NCBI RefSeq assembly: GCF_963668385.1
Contig: NZ_OY764327.1
Location: 4,932,501-4,996,500 of the forward strand
From: an uncultured Carboxylicivirga sp.
GTDB lineage: Bacteria > Bacteroidota > Bacteroidia > Bacteroidales > Marinilabiliaceae
Direction: 5' to 3'
DNA length: 64,000 nt
Shown in pieces: positions 53,802-63,093 of this stretch. A program made the translations under genes and the position numbers. The first letter of the stretch is position 1; each line of letters begins with the position of its first letter. Below the pieces are notes generated by a model. The model was given only the letters and a program-made list of their open reading frames with translations. It was not told the origin of the DNA and did not search any database.

Positions 53802-55823
53802 TTATTTTACTAGACCACTTCGTTTTAAAAGAGGTTCAATAGAAGGCTCTTTACCTTTAAAGTTTTTATATAAAGTCATTGGATGCTGGGTGCCTCCCTT
53901 TTCCAATATTTCTTTTCTAAACCGGTTGGCTGTTTCCTGATCGTAAATACCATTTTCAAGAAACGAGTCAAAGGCATCGGCATCTAAAACTTCAGCCAAT
54001 TTGTAACCATAATAACCAGCTGCGTATCCACCATCAAAAATATGAGAGAAACCAGTTGAGAAAGCGGTTCCTTCCACCTCTGGAAACAACTCAGTAACTT
54101 GCATTGCTTCTTTTTCAAATTCAACCACATCTCCATCAAAAGGTGCAGTTAAAGAATGCCAAGACATATCCACTAATCCAAAACTCAACTGACGTACAGT
54201 TGCATAACCACTTTGGTAATTATCACTATCAATAATTTTCTGAATCAATTCCTGTGGAATAACTTCTCCTGTTAGATAATGCACTCCTACTTCTTCGAGC
54301 CATTCTTTTTGAGTAGCCCAGTTTTCCATAATTTGAGAGGGTAGCTCTACAAAATCGCGATATACATTTGTTCCTGATAAACTTTGATATTTTACATTAC
54401 TTAACATACCATGTAACGCATGACCAAATTCGTGTAAAAATGTCTTTACTTCATTAAAAGTTAATAATGAAGGCTTATCACCTGTTGGACGAGTAAAATT
54501 ACATACAATTGAAATCTGTGGACGAACATCTTTGTATTGATCGCGGAAAGATGTCATCCAGGCACCACCTTGTTTTGATGGACGCGGAAAATAATCAACA
54601 TAAAAAACACTCAGAAAACTTCCATCTTCATCATATACTTCAAATACTTTAACCTCTGGATTATATTTTGATATTTCCTTGGTTTCTTCAAAACGAAGTC
54701 CATACAAACGTGAAGCAAGCCCTAAAACACCTTCTTCAACCTTATCTAATTTAAAATAAGGACGTGTTGCTTCATCATCCAAACCATATTTTTCGGCTTT
54801 TAATTTTTCAGCATAGTATGCATAATCCCATCGCTCAAGAGGAGCTTCAAAACCATTTTTAACAGCATAGGCTTCAACTTCTTGAACATCCTTATTTCCC
54901 ACCTCATATGAAGCATCTAAAAGTTCCTGCAAAAAAGCGTTTACTTTATCCGGATGTAAAGCCATATGCTCTTCGAGCACATAATGAGCATGCGTTTCAA
55001 AACCCAAAAGCTTCGCTTTCTCAACACGTAACGAAACTAATTTTCGAATTATCTCTTTATTATCGTGGCTATTGTTATTGTGTCCACGCGTTGAATAAGC
55101 CATATACATTTTATGTCGTAAATCGCGACGTGACGAATACTTCATAAAAGGGACATAACTAGGAAAATGAAGGGTAAAGATCCATCCATCCTTATTTTGC
55201 GATTGAGCAAGTTCACGAGCCGCCGAACGCAATCCGTCTGGTAAGCCTTCTAACTCATCTCCCGAAGTTAAATGCAACTGAAAACCATTGGTCTCAGCCA
55301 ATAGGTTTTCGCCAAACTGCAAGCTTAATTGCGATAATTGGGTGGTTATTTCGCGGTATTTCTTACGATCGTCACCTTTTAATAAAGCACCTTTTCGCAC
55401 AAAAGCTTTGTAAGTATCGTCTAATAACTTTTCTTCTTCGATTGTATAATTAACTGACGACTTATTATCATACACTTTTTTTACTCTTTCGAATAATGCT
55501 TCGTTCAACCATATATCGTTTGAATAATCAGTTAGCAAAGGAGAAACCTCACGTGCTATTCCCTGTATATTAGAGCTTGTTTCAGCATGATTTAAATTAA
55601 AAAACAAACTACTTACAATGCCAAGCTGACGCCCCGCCTCTTCCATTGCTTCAATGGTATTAGCAAAGCTGGGCTCTTGAGTATTTTCTATAATTGCCTT
55701 AAATTGCTGTTTACCCTCAACCATTAAGGTTTTAAATGCAGGTAAATAAAACTCATCCTTAATCTGATTGAAAGGAGGTGTGTTATGTCTGGTCTCAAAT
55801 GTTTGTAATAACGGATTTATCAT
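53802..55823 (-). CDS. M3-family oligopeptidase (Dcp/oligopeptidase A type)
   Basis: A 673-residue protein without a signal peptide, so cytoplasmic. The zinc site HEFGH is at 464-468 with the third ligand Glu493 (FVELPSQIMENW). The N-terminal helical lid (PPFNQIKDEFYLPAFKTLM) and the C-terminal TAFSTGFSHIFDGGYAAGYYGYKLAEVL are those of the Dcp/OpdA branch. It cleaves short peptides or removes C-terminal dipeptides, late in protein turnover. Two Dcp-like subtypes cannot be separated by eye. It is monocistronic. Confidence 0.94.
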   Translation of the reverse strand: MINPLLQTFETRHNTPPFNQIKDEFYLPAFKTLMVEGKQQFKAIIENTQEPSFANTIEAMEEAGRQLGIVSSLFFNLNHAETSSNIQGIAREVSPLLTDYSNDIWLNEALFERVKKVYDNKSSVNYTIEEEKLLDDTYKAFVRKGALLKGDDRKKYREITTQLSQLSLQFGENLLAETNGFQLHLTSGDELEGLPDGLRSAARELAQSQNKDGWIFTLHFPSYVPFMKYSSRRDLRHKMYMAYSTRGHNNNSHDNKEIIRKLVSLRVEKAKLLGFETHAHYVLEEHMALHPDKVNAFLQELLDASYEVGNKDVQEVEAYAVKNGFEAPLERWDYAYYAEKLKAEKYGLDDEATRPYFKLDKVEEGVLGLASRLYGLRFEETKEISKYNPEVKVFEVYDEDGSFLSVFYVDYFPRPSKQGGAWMTSFRDQYKDVRPQISIVCNFTRPTGDKPSLLTFNEVKTFLHEFGHALHGMLSNVKYQSLSGTNVYRDFVELPSQIMENWATQKEWLEEVGVHYLTGEVIPQELIQKIIDSDNYQSGYATVRQLSFGLVDMSWHSLTAPFDGDVVEFEKEAMQVTELFPEVEGTAFSTGFSHIFDGGYAAGYYGYKLAEVLDADAFDSFLENGIYDQETANRFRKEILEKGGTQHPMTLYKNFKGKEPSIEPLLKRSGLVK

Positions 55824-55982
55824 GATTGATTATTTTATCAATTGTGTAATTTGATACAAATGTAATGAAGTACAAAGTCTTTTAAATACTTTAAAGAACA
55901 AACCTTTTCAATTATCGTTCGTTAAAAAGTGTGAAGTATGTTTAAATTAAGCATCTATTAAACAACACCACAAACTATTAAA

Positions 55983-57023
55983 ATGTTACAAGGACTCGTT
56001 AAAAGTGTCATTGTTTTATTAATTCTTGCATACCCATTTTATGGCAATGCCCAAACGACCGAATTAAAAAAACATCTGAACAATAAAGAAATTAAAAAAT
56101 TAGCATCGTCTGAAAAGCTGATCAAAAAAGGAGATCAGATAATGGACGATGTTAAAGATCTACAAACAGAAGTGGACGCATTAAAAAATGCTGATGGCAG
56201 AATTAAAACCCGCAAAATAAATAAGCTCAACCAAAAAATTGCAGAAACGAAGCAACGTGCAGCTATTTTCTTTAATGATGGATATGCAAAGCATATTAAT
56301 GTACTTGACAAACGTATTAAAACGCTTGAAAAACAAGGCAACTCCAAAGCTAATAATATTGCAGGTGAAGTAAAAACACTTGAGAAAAAGGCTAAAAAGC
56401 AATACAAAAAATCTGAACGTTTAAATTCTCCTGATGATATTATCGAAATGCTAAATCTGGCAAAAGAGAATCAAAACAAGGCCATTCAAACTCAAGAGAA
56501 ATTTCTTTTATCCGTATATAGTACTGATTTTAATAAACCTCAAGAAATTGAAGAAGCTACTCCTGTTATCGCTGAAGAACAATCTATTGATAGTGTAGCT
56601 AAAGTAACAAAACCTGAGATTGCTACAATTACAGAAGCTACTAGTGAACCATCAACAACTATCACTGAAACAGAAGCCATTGTAGCTCCGGTAGCAGTTG
56701 CCCAGGTTGAAGAAGCAGTTCATGAACCAGCACCTGTAGTAGAAGAAAAACCTGTAAATAAAGATGTATTTCTAACTATCCAGTTTTTGGCAGATAAAGT
56801 AAAAGCTTCTGATGCTCAATTAAAAAGTGCCTATAGTGGTAGTATGAAGATAATTGAAAAGCAAGGTAGTGGATGGTATCGTTACTCTGTAGGCCAGTTT
56901 ACGAATACAACAGAGGCAAAAGAAACAATGCAGAAAGAAGGAATTAAAGGTTTTATTGTTGCTTATAATAAAGATGTACGTATCTCGGTTAAAGAAGCTC
57001 TGGATATTATCAATAATCAATAA
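55983..57023 (+). CDS. Exported coiled-coil protein with SPOR-like C-terminus
   Basis: A 346-residue protein. The signal peptide ends after GNAQ (24). Residues 25-165 are Lys/Glu-rich and strongly helical (coiled coil). Residues 175-255 are a Pro/Val/Glu/Thr linker of low complexity (EATPVIAEEQ, EEAVHEPAPVVEEKP). Residues 262-340 (FLTIQFLADKVKASD...WYRYSVGQFTNTTEAKETM...GFIVAYNKDVRISV) match a SPOR-type peptidoglycan-binding domain. It probably spans from the outer membrane or periplasm to septal murein. It is 25 bases upstream of the outer-membrane gene and likely co-transcribed. Confidence 0.8.
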   Translation: MLQGLVKSVIVLLILAYPFYGNAQTTELKKHLNNKEIKKLASSEKLIKKGDQIMDDVKDLQTEVDALKNADGRIKTRKINKLNQKIAETKQRAAIFFNDGYAKHINVLDKRIKTLEKQGNSKANNIAGEVKTLEKKAKKQYKKSERLNSPDDIIEMLNLAKENQNKAIQTQEKFLLSVYSTDFNKPQEIEEATPVIAEEQSIDSVAKVTKPEIATITEATSEPSTTITETEAIVAPVAVAQVEEAVHEPAPVVEEKPVNKDVFLTIQFLADKVKASDAQLKSAYSGSMKIIEKQGSGWYRYSVGQFTNTTEAKETMQKEGIKGFIVAYNKDVRISVKEALDIINNQ

Positions 57024-57048
57024 TTGAACCACCTCAATCGAAAACAAC

Positions 57049-58044
57049 ATGAAAAAGAATCTAATATATTCAACACTCGCTCTTTTATTATTTTCGGGTA
57101 TAGCTAATGCTCAAAAAAACTTTCCTCTTGATATTTTAAAAGCGGGAACCCATGATGCTAATTTAATTGCTCAGGAGTACCTACGTCCATATGGCGAAAT
57201 GTTAGGAGTTAATCTTAACAGCGGCTGGTATAATTCGGCCAAAGTGCATAAGATTGGTGGCTTTGACATTACCATTTCTGGAACATACACCACTGCTCCT
57301 GATTCAAAAAAGAGTTTTGATCTTACGGCCTTGGCTCTTAGAGAACTTTATGAGATAAATGGTAAAGAGATCGCACCTACCATGGCTGGTGATAAAAACC
57401 AAAGTGTGTTATTTGGTTTACAAAGCGAGCAACAAGTTGGTACCGAATATACGCAAATAGAACTTCAAGGATCTGATCTCGGTACTTTTATCACTCCAAT
57501 GGTTCAGGGTGCTGTTGGCTTACCGTTCCACACCGAAATTATGGGACGATTTATGCCACGGGTTGAGTATGGCGATTATGGTCAGGCATATATGTGGGGT
57601 TTAGGGGTAAAACATTCTTTAAAAGAGCATATACCTTTTGTTAAACGATTACCATTTATTGAATTATCAGCCTTAGGAGCCTATACACATTTCGAATCAA
57701 AACTTGGAATGACAGGAACTGTTGGTAGTGGAAATTTCGAAACCTTGTCAAACGCCTACACGGGTCGTATTTTAATTGGAGCTAATCTCCCTATCGTTGC
57801 ATTCTATTCGGGTATTGGATATGGTAACACCCGCAGTAATTTTGACTTAAAAGGTGAATTTACTGTAGGTAGTGGTGGAAATCAAACCAACGATAGCAAT
57901 CCTATTTCAATGGAATTTGTTTCTGGTAATTTTGATTTTAATGTAGGTATGAGAATTCGTTTGGCCATATTCTCTCTTCATGCCGATTATTCTGTTGGAG
58001 AATATTCAGTTATAACAGGCGGTGTAGGTGTTAATTTCAGATAA
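57049..58044 (+). CDS. DUF6588-like outer-membrane protein
   Basis: A 331-residue protein with a signal peptide (ALLLFSGIANAQ, cleavage after residue 22). The opening DILKAGTHDANLIAQEYLRPYGEMLGVNLNSGWYN and the later FDITISGTYTTAPDSKKSF fit the DUF6588 pattern. Barrel-type strands follow (RFMPRVEYGDYGQAYMWGLGVKH, FDFNVGMRIRLAIFSLHADYSVGEYS) and it ends GGVGVNFR. It is second gene after the SPOR-like protein; the pair may tie the outer membrane to murein (inference). The family name is from memory. Confidence 0.75.
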   Translation: MKKNLIYSTLALLLFSGIANAQKNFPLDILKAGTHDANLIAQEYLRPYGEMLGVNLNSGWYNSAKVHKIGGFDITISGTYTTAPDSKKSFDLTALALRELYEINGKEIAPTMAGDKNQSVLFGLQSEQQVGTEYTQIELQGSDLGTFITPMVQGAVGLPFHTEIMGRFMPRVEYGDYGQAYMWGLGVKHSLKEHIPFVKRLPFIELSALGAYTHFESKLGMTGTVGSGNFETLSNAYTGRILIGANLPIVAFYSGIGYGNTRSNFDLKGEFTVGSGGNQTNDSNPISMEFVSGNFDFNVGMRIRLAIFSLHADYSVGEYSVITGGVGVNFR

Positions 58045-58045
58045 A

Positions 58046-58092
58046 AAAATAGCAGTCTGGTTCGTTTATTAAACCAGACTGCCTTTAATAAA
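58046..58092. terminator. Terminator between convergent genes
   Basis: The 11-bp stem GCAGTCTGGTT/AACCAGACTGC (58052-58062 with 58072-58082) has A/T-rich flanks on both sides and could serve both genes. Confidence 0.75.
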
Positions 58093-58106
58093 TATTTAAA
58101 TAACTT

Positions 58107-58640
58107 TTATTTATTGAAAGCTTGTCCAAACTTTTCTTCAAAAGCAATTTCTTCCAAATCTTTGCGTATTTTATATGGTGGCTTGTTTTCGAGAGGATAA
58201 CCAATAGGTAGCAAAGCTATTGGCTCAATACCTTCGGGCAATTGCAATAGTTCTTTTACCATCTCCGGATCGAAATGACAAACCCAACAGGTACCTAATC
58301 CTAATTCCGATGCTCTAATTGTCATATGATCAACCGCTATTGCAATATCAATATCGCAATGATCTTTTCCATCGTATGATCTTTTCCACGACTGATTATG
58401 ATCACCACAAATTACAATTACCTGCGGTACTTTTTTAAACCACTCTCTGTTATATGCCTCCTTTAATTTATTCAGATTCTCTTCCTGCGAAACCAAAACA
58501 AACTTCCATGGCTGTTTATTTGCTGCAGATGGTGCCAACCTACCTGCTTCTAAAACTTCGGTTAACAATGCTTTGGAAACCTTCTGTGATTTAAACTCTC
58601 TAATTGAGTATCGTTCGCGAAGTAGCTGATTAAAATGCAT
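58107..58640 (-). CDS. Nitroreductase-family flavoprotein
   Basis: A 177-residue protein with the FMN-binding pattern RERYSIREFKSQKVS near the start, then LEAGRLAPSAANKQPWKFVLV and GLGTCWVCHFDPEMVKELLQLPEGIEPIALLPIGYPLE at the NAD(P)H/FMN end. Members reduce nitro compounds, quinones or enones with NAD(P)H. The Cys-rich TCWVCHF is an individual feature. It is monocistronic and divergent from YdcF. Confidence 0.92.
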   Translation of the reverse strand: MHFNQLLRERYSIREFKSQKVSKALLTEVLEAGRLAPSAANKQPWKFVLVSQEENLNKLKEAYNREWFKKVPQVIVICGDHNQSWKRSYDGKDHCDIDIAIAVDHMTIRASELGLGTCWVCHFDPEMVKELLQLPEGIEPIALLPIGYPLENKPPYKIRKDLEEIAFEEKFGQAFNK

Positions 58641-58732
58641 AATGTTGTTTTTTCAAAGTGGTTAATGTATTACTTTTGGCTTATTACAAAATTAAATTTA
58701 TAACGAAAACCTACAAATTTTACTCCACACAA

Positions 58733-59497
58733 ATGTTTTTTATCCTTTCTAAAATATTATCATTTCTAATGATCCCTTTTAATTGGGCGTTAATTTTATT
58801 TATAATAGCTCAAGTATTAAAAAACAGAAGAATAAAAAAATATCTTCGTATAAGTGCTTTCTCAATTCTATTATTATTCTCAAATACAGCTTTTTTTCAA
58901 TACGTATGTTCCGCATGGGAAGAGCAATTCCCAATTCCTTCGCTTAATTCTGATCAACCATACAATATTGTTGTTTTAGGTGGATATTCAAGTATGAATG
59001 AAGAGAGCCAACAAATTAGTTTTAATCATGCTGCCGATAGATTATTAAATGCCTTACCCATCTTATTCCTGAACCCTGATAATAAAATTGTACTCAGTGG
59101 AGGATCAGCCAATATTTATTTTGATGAAACGCCCGAATCGGCATATATTATCAATTACCTTAAATCTATTAATATATCAAAAGATAAAATTCTGGTTGAA
59201 GATAAATCACGGAATACATATGAAAATGCTCTATTTACAACAAAGTTGCTTCAAGATAGTCACTTAGAACAGCCAATTATTTTGGTAACATCAGCCTTTC
59301 ATATGTACAGGGCCAATGCTTGTTTCAATAAACAGGGAATGAAAGTCATCCCCTATCCGACTCAACCTTTACGAAGCCTTACTCCATTAAAACCTTTAGA
59401 TTATTTTACCCCTTCGTTAAACACCTTAAACACCTGGCCTACATTAATCAAAGAATGGGTTGGGATAATAATCTACAAAATACGTTCGTATGTTTAA
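58733..59497 (+). CDS. YdcF/ElyC (DUF218) family membrane protein
   Basis: I prefer ATG at 58733 (MFFILSKILSFLMIPFNW) because it starts with the first membrane segment; a longer frame from 58658 adds 25 residues that overlap the nitroreductase promoter. The product is 254 residues with two N-terminal transmembrane helices. The DUF218 domain follows: NIVVLGGY, AADRLLNALPIL, KIVLSGGSAN, EDKSRNTYENALFT and ILVTSAFHMYRANACF. ElyC/SanA relatives act in envelope polymer or lipid-carrier metabolism. Its stop shares TTAA with the convergent gene. Confidence 0.86.
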   Translation: MFFILSKILSFLMIPFNWALILFIIAQVLKNRRIKKYLRISAFSILLLFSNTAFFQYVCSAWEEQFPIPSLNSDQPYNIVVLGGYSSMNEESQQISFNHAADRLLNALPILFLNPDNKIVLSGGSANIYFDETPESAYIINYLKSINISKDKILVEDKSRNTYENALFTTKLLQDSHLEQPIILVTSAFHMYRANACFNKQGMKVIPYPTQPLRSLTPLKPLDYFTPSLNTLNTWPTLIKEWVGIIIYKIRSYV

Positions 59498-60015
59498 ATT
59501 CCTATTCCAAAACCAATATTAAATACTGGATCCCACGCTTTATAAGGCGAGTTTTTATGCTGAAGCACATCAAACAAAACGCGGAATGAAACAAAACTTC
59601 TTTCACTTATATACTGGCGATACCCTCCACCCACAAATAAAAAAGGTACAAAATTACGTTCTTTCTGGGCAAAATAATTATAGCGTTCCATGCTTAATCC
59701 TGAAAATTCAGCATGGGCAAACAAAGACGGTAATAGATTATATTGAGTAAAAATTCTTCCTCCATATTGATTATAGGTACGCGAAGGCGATATTGTTTTA
59801 TCCTTTGTGTATTGATATTCAAACCCCACACCTGCATAAACCCGATCATTAAGCCGAGCCCCTAGCATCGGACTAATCATTACATTAGTATAGCTTCCAA
59901 ACGTAAGTCCAACCTGTCCTCCCGTATAAAGCTTATCTTTAAACGAATTCGATTCCTGTGCAAAAATATTACAAACAAATAGCAAGCCAACTAACAGTAA
60001 ACTTAACTTCTTCAT
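59494..60015 (-). CDS. Small outer-membrane beta-barrel protein
   Basis: A 173-residue protein with a signal peptide (LLLVGLLFVCNIFAQ, cleavage after residue 20). The mature chain has regular barrel strands (YTGGQVGLTFGSYT, VYAGVGFEYQYTK, QYGGRIFTQYNLLPSLFAHAEFSG, FVGGGYRQYISERSFVSFRVLFDVL) and ends FNIGFGIGI. The family is of the general outer-membrane-protein barrel class. It is monocistronic; function unknown. Confidence 0.82.
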   Translation of the reverse strand: MKKLSLLLVGLLFVCNIFAQESNSFKDKLYTGGQVGLTFGSYTNVMISPMLGARLNDRVYAGVGFEYQYTKDKTISPSRTYNQYGGRIFTQYNLLPSLFAHAEFSGLSMERYNYFAQKERNFVPFLFVGGGYRQYISERSFVSFRVLFDVLQHKNSPYKAWDPVFNIGFGIGI

Positions 60016-60206
60016 TTCCTATAGGATTAAAGGTTTAACTAATTCATCTAATGGCATATATACTATCCAAAAATCAAGATCAACACTTATTATATACTCT
60101 TCACTTTCTACAACAATGACCAGTAAAATTTACCTTACTATAGTTAGTTATCAGAAGATATAACTGATTTATCATATATAAAGCATTCATCTATGCTTGA
60201 AACATC

Positions 60207-60238
60207 TTGATTCTTTGGCATATATTTTGATATCTTTA
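60207..60238 (+). promoter_or_regulatory. Promoter of the DUF4251 gene
   Basis: TTG (60207-60209), a 21-base spacer and TATCTTTA (60231-60238, one base off consensus) lie 22 bases before the start codon. Confidence 0.4.
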
Positions 60239-60260
60239 TGTAAAAATAAACCATTTTGTC

Positions 60261-60779
60261 ATGAAAACAATTCTTTCCCTATTGATTATTGGATTTGTTG
60301 GATTTATCCAACCTCAATACATTAATTCTCAAAATAAAAAAAGTAAGCAAGAAAAACGTTTAGAAGAATTTGCTGAAACTTTAAAATTGGTTGAAAGTGG
60401 TAATTTTATCTTTGTCCCAGATCGTGCTTTCCCTCAAGGTGGACGTTCTATTGACTTAACAACTAATTACGGCTTTTTAAAAATCATATCTGAAACAGCC
60501 GACTCTGACATGCCTTATTTTGGCCGTGCTTTTCAGGCTAATTATGGTTCAAATGATGGCGGAATGAAATTTAAAGGCGATATGATTGATAAAAAAATGG
60601 AAATTAACGATAAGAAAAAATCCATACAATTTACCTTTGAAGTGAAGGATAAAGATTCCTATAAGATACGTATGGATATTAGTTATGGAGGATCGACTTC
60701 GGTTGGTATAACTAGTAATAACCGCAGTTTTATAAGTTACAATGGTAAAATTAGTGAATTAGAGGAAGAAGAAGAATAG
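60261..60779 (+). CDS. DUF4251 exported protein
   Basis: A 172-residue protein with a signal peptide (LSLLIIGFVGFIQPQYINSQ, about 1-24). The DUF4251 domain follows: LVESGNFIFVPDRAFPQGGRSIDLTTNYGFLKI, DMPYFGRAFQANYGSNDGGMKFKG and the C-terminal GITSNNRSFISYNGKISEL. It is a compact periplasmic beta fold of unknown role, common in Bacteroidota. The tail is a short Glu run (EEEEE). It has its own terminator. Confidence 0.87.
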   Translation: MKTILSLLIIGFVGFIQPQYINSQNKKSKQEKRLEEFAETLKLVESGNFIFVPDRAFPQGGRSIDLTTNYGFLKIISETADSDMPYFGRAFQANYGSNDGGMKFKGDMIDKKMEINDKKKSIQFTFEVKDKDSYKIRMDISYGGSTSVGITSNNRSFISYNGKISELEEEEE

Positions 60780-60804
60780 GTATAATATATACATCCATTG
60801 GAAT

Positions 60805-60837
60805 AGGCTCATTGTTTCGGCAATGAGCTTTTTTGTT
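60805..60837 (+). terminator. Intrinsic terminator
   Basis: The 8-bp stem GCTCATTG/CAATGAGC (60807-60814 with 60821-60828) is followed by TTTTTTGTTTTT. Confidence 0.9.
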
Positions 60838-60901
60838 TTTGATGCAACCCTTCCCATTTATTGCTGTCATTAAAAAAAAATAATAACACAACTATACGGC
60901 A

Positions 60902-62197
60902 ATGAAAAGACAAGTACTCTCCATTTTATTAGCAAGTTTATATGCAATTAGCTTTGCTCAAACAGATAGTCTTCAGCAAAAAGACTTTCAGTTTTCATTT
61001 ATCTATCCGTTAGGAACAGACGGACATAACTCTATCAATAACAGCTATAATGTTTCGCTGAACCTGTTTATGGGGCAAACCGGTGCAACCGAAAGTTTTG
61101 AAGCGGGTAGTTTTCTGAATATCAATAAACATTATACAAACGGAGCCCAGTTATCTGGTTTTATAAATATTACCGGAACAAAAAATCTTCAAAATGATTA
61201 TACTTCAAAAGGTTTTCAGGGAGCCGGATTTGTTAACGTTAATAACACATCGGTTGACGGGGCCCAGATTGCCGGATTTGTAAATACAGCAAACAAAACC
61301 TTAACAAGTGCTCAAATAGGTGGTTTTACCAACTATACTACTCAAAGTATGAATGGCGTTCAGGTAGCAGGGTTTGTAAATGTTGATGCCAAAGGTAGCT
61401 CAAGAGCACAGGTTGCAGGTTTTGTTAACCACACACCACATAATAATGGAGCACAAATAGCAGGATTTATCAATAATACGGGCGTCACTAAAAAAGGCGC
61501 ACAAATCGCCGGCTTTGTCAATACTTCAGCCCAAACCGATACAGCGACACAAGTAGCCGGTTTTGTTAATGTTGCAGCCAGAGGAACAAGTAACGCTCAA
61601 ATAGCCGGATTTATTAATGTGGCTGATAAAGTTGAAGGTCTGCAATTAGCAGGTTTTATTAATGTGTGTGATTCAATTGACGGTGTGCCCATTGCATTGA
61701 TTAGTATTGTTCGAAAAAACGGATTCAGAGCCTTTGAAGTATCAGCCTCAGACTGGAGCATTGCTCAGGCAAGCTTTAAATTAGGCGTTCAGCATTTTTA
61801 TTCGGTATACATACTTTCTAAACTACCGGATGAATCTTCTCGCTGGGCTATTGGTGCAGGATTTGGACATCAGAGCAACTTAAAAAATAATTGGAAGGTA
61901 AATCTGGAAGCCACTGTTCATCAGGAGTTATGGATTGATGATGACCGAGCTGATAAATTCTTGTATATGGATAGAACCAACCTGGTGAATCAGTTAAAAT
62001 TCGGAATCGGTATTCCGATTGGGACTTTTGCGACTCTTAATATTGCACCAACTTTTAACGTGGGTGTAGCTAAACGTACATCAGAACCATTGGGAGATAA
62101 CCTGCAACCTCATTGGAATTCAACCTTATCCTCTCATAATGTTGGAAATAAAAGACTCAGCACCTGGTTTGGATTCAGTACAGGTATTCAGTTTTAA
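60902..62197 (+). CDS. Surface-repeat protein with about twelve AQ(I/V)AGF(V/I)N repeats
   Basis: A 431-residue protein. A signal peptide (LLASLYAISFAQ, cleavage after 20) is followed by residues 65-280 with about twelve repeats of roughly 17-22 residues built on the core xAQIAGFVNxx (for example NGAQLSGFIN, DGAQIAGFVN, NGVQVAGFVN, TATQVAGFVN, EGLQLAGFIN). This matches the LA_2272-type surface repeat first named in Leptospira. Residues 285-431 form an outer-membrane barrel-like end (LGVQHFYSVYIL...STWFGFSTGIQF) with terminal Phe. The repeats probably stack into a beta-solenoid at the surface. The DNA repeats are imperfect, so copy number could vary by recombination. Confidence 0.8.
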   Translation: MKRQVLSILLASLYAISFAQTDSLQQKDFQFSFIYPLGTDGHNSINNSYNVSLNLFMGQTGATESFEAGSFLNINKHYTNGAQLSGFINITGTKNLQNDYTSKGFQGAGFVNVNNTSVDGAQIAGFVNTANKTLTSAQIGGFTNYTTQSMNGVQVAGFVNVDAKGSSRAQVAGFVNHTPHNNGAQIAGFINNTGVTKKGAQIAGFVNTSAQTDTATQVAGFVNVAARGTSNAQIAGFINVADKVEGLQLAGFINVCDSIDGVPIALISIVRKNGFRAFEVSASDWSIAQASFKLGVQHFYSVYILSKLPDESSRWAIGAGFGHQSNLKNNWKVNLEATVHQELWIDDDRADKFLYMDRTNLVNQLKFGIGIPIGTFATLNIAPTFNVGVAKRTSEPLGDNLQPHWNSTLSSHNVGNKRLSTWFGFSTGIQF

Positions 62198-62203
62198 TAA
62201 TTT

Positions 62204-62229
62204 AAAAGGGAGCTATATGTTCCCTTTTT
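62204..62229. terminator. Terminator between convergent genes
   Basis: AAAAGGGA pairs with TCCCTTTT (62204-62211 with 62221-62228), T-rich on the plus side. It overlaps the PhzF stop codon. Confidence 0.7.
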
Positions 62230-63016
62230 ATATCTGAATACTTCCTTCTAAATACAAACAAGCCTGACCACCAATTAGCACCCTATCTCCTTGATAAATA
62301 CACTTTATGACGCCTCCTCGTTGCGAAAGCTGAAGTGCATTTAATTCTTTCTTTTCTAAGGCTTTTGACCAATAGGGAGTTAATGAGGTATGAGCAGAAC
62401 CGGTTACCGGATCTTCATCAACACCAATCTGTGGCGCAAAAAAACGAGAAACAAAATCAACACTATCCCCTTTTGAAGTCACGATAACTCCACGTGCATT
62501 AACCTTAGCCAGCTTTTGTAAATCAGGCATTGCCTCTTCCACTTGTTTTTGCAAACTATAAACCAATACGTAATCTGTTTTCCCCTTCAAAACAGAATCC
62601 GGTCTTAATGGAAAAGCAGCTTTTAACTCATCGGTAATTTCAGCCGTTTGAATATCATCAGCCGGAAAATCCATCCATAACCAATCATCCTCTTTTTGAA
62701 CCGTTAAGATTCCACTGTAAAGCGTATTAAACAACACTTTTTCTTTTTGATACTCCAATTTATCGAATAAAATAAAAGCACTTGCCAAAGTTGCATGCCC
62801 GCATAATTCCACCTCGGAAACAGGCGTAAACCAACGAATAAAAAACTGATCTTCGTTTACTTTTTTTACAAAAGCTGTTTCTGCCAGATTATTCTCAGTG
62901 GCAATCTTCTGCATAATATTATCTTCAGGATATTCATCCACAAAGCAGACACCTGCTGGATTACCTTTAAATAGTTCATTGGTAAAAGCATCAACCTGAT
63001 AAAAGGGAATTCTCAT
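62228..63016 (-). CDS. PhzF-family isomerase
   Basis: I use ATG at 63016 (MRIPFYQVDAFTNELFKGNP); a longer frame to 63079 runs through the terminator of the next gene and is rejected. The product is 262 residues. The diaminopimelate-epimerase-like double fold shows GNPAGVCFVDE, active-site Glu46 (NLAETAFV), ELCGHATLASA and the second-half motif GVDEDPVTGSAHTSL. PhzF isomerises a phenazine precursor; most homologues outside phenazine clusters have unknown substrates, and no phenazine genes are near. Confidence 0.92.
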   Translation of the reverse strand: MRIPFYQVDAFTNELFKGNPAGVCFVDEYPEDNIMQKIATENNLAETAFVKKVNEDQFFIRWFTPVSEVELCGHATLASAFILFDKLEYQKEKVLFNTLYSGILTVQKEDDWLWMDFPADDIQTAEITDELKAAFPLRPDSVLKGKTDYVLVYSLQKQVEEAMPDLQKLAKVNARGVIVTSKGDSVDFVSRFFAPQIGVDEDPVTGSAHTSLTPYWSKALEKKELNALQLSQRGGVIKCIYQGDRVLIGGQACLYLEGSIQI

Positions 63017-63039
63017 AGCATTGTTTTTGATCTTTTGAA

Positions 63040-63069
63040 GATAAAAAAAATCCGGGACTAGCCCGGATT
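63040..63069 (-). terminator. Intrinsic terminator of the alpha-amylase gene
   Basis: On the minus strand ATCCGGG pairs with CCCGGAT (63050-63056 with 63062-63068), followed by TTTTTTTATC. Confidence 0.9.
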
Positions 63070-63093
63070 CATAAACCACACAAAAACAATAAT

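Noticed and set aside
62228-63079. Longer PhzF start at 63079
   Set aside because: The extension overlaps the strong terminator of the amylase gene, and PhzF proteins begin at the MRIPFYQVDAF motif.
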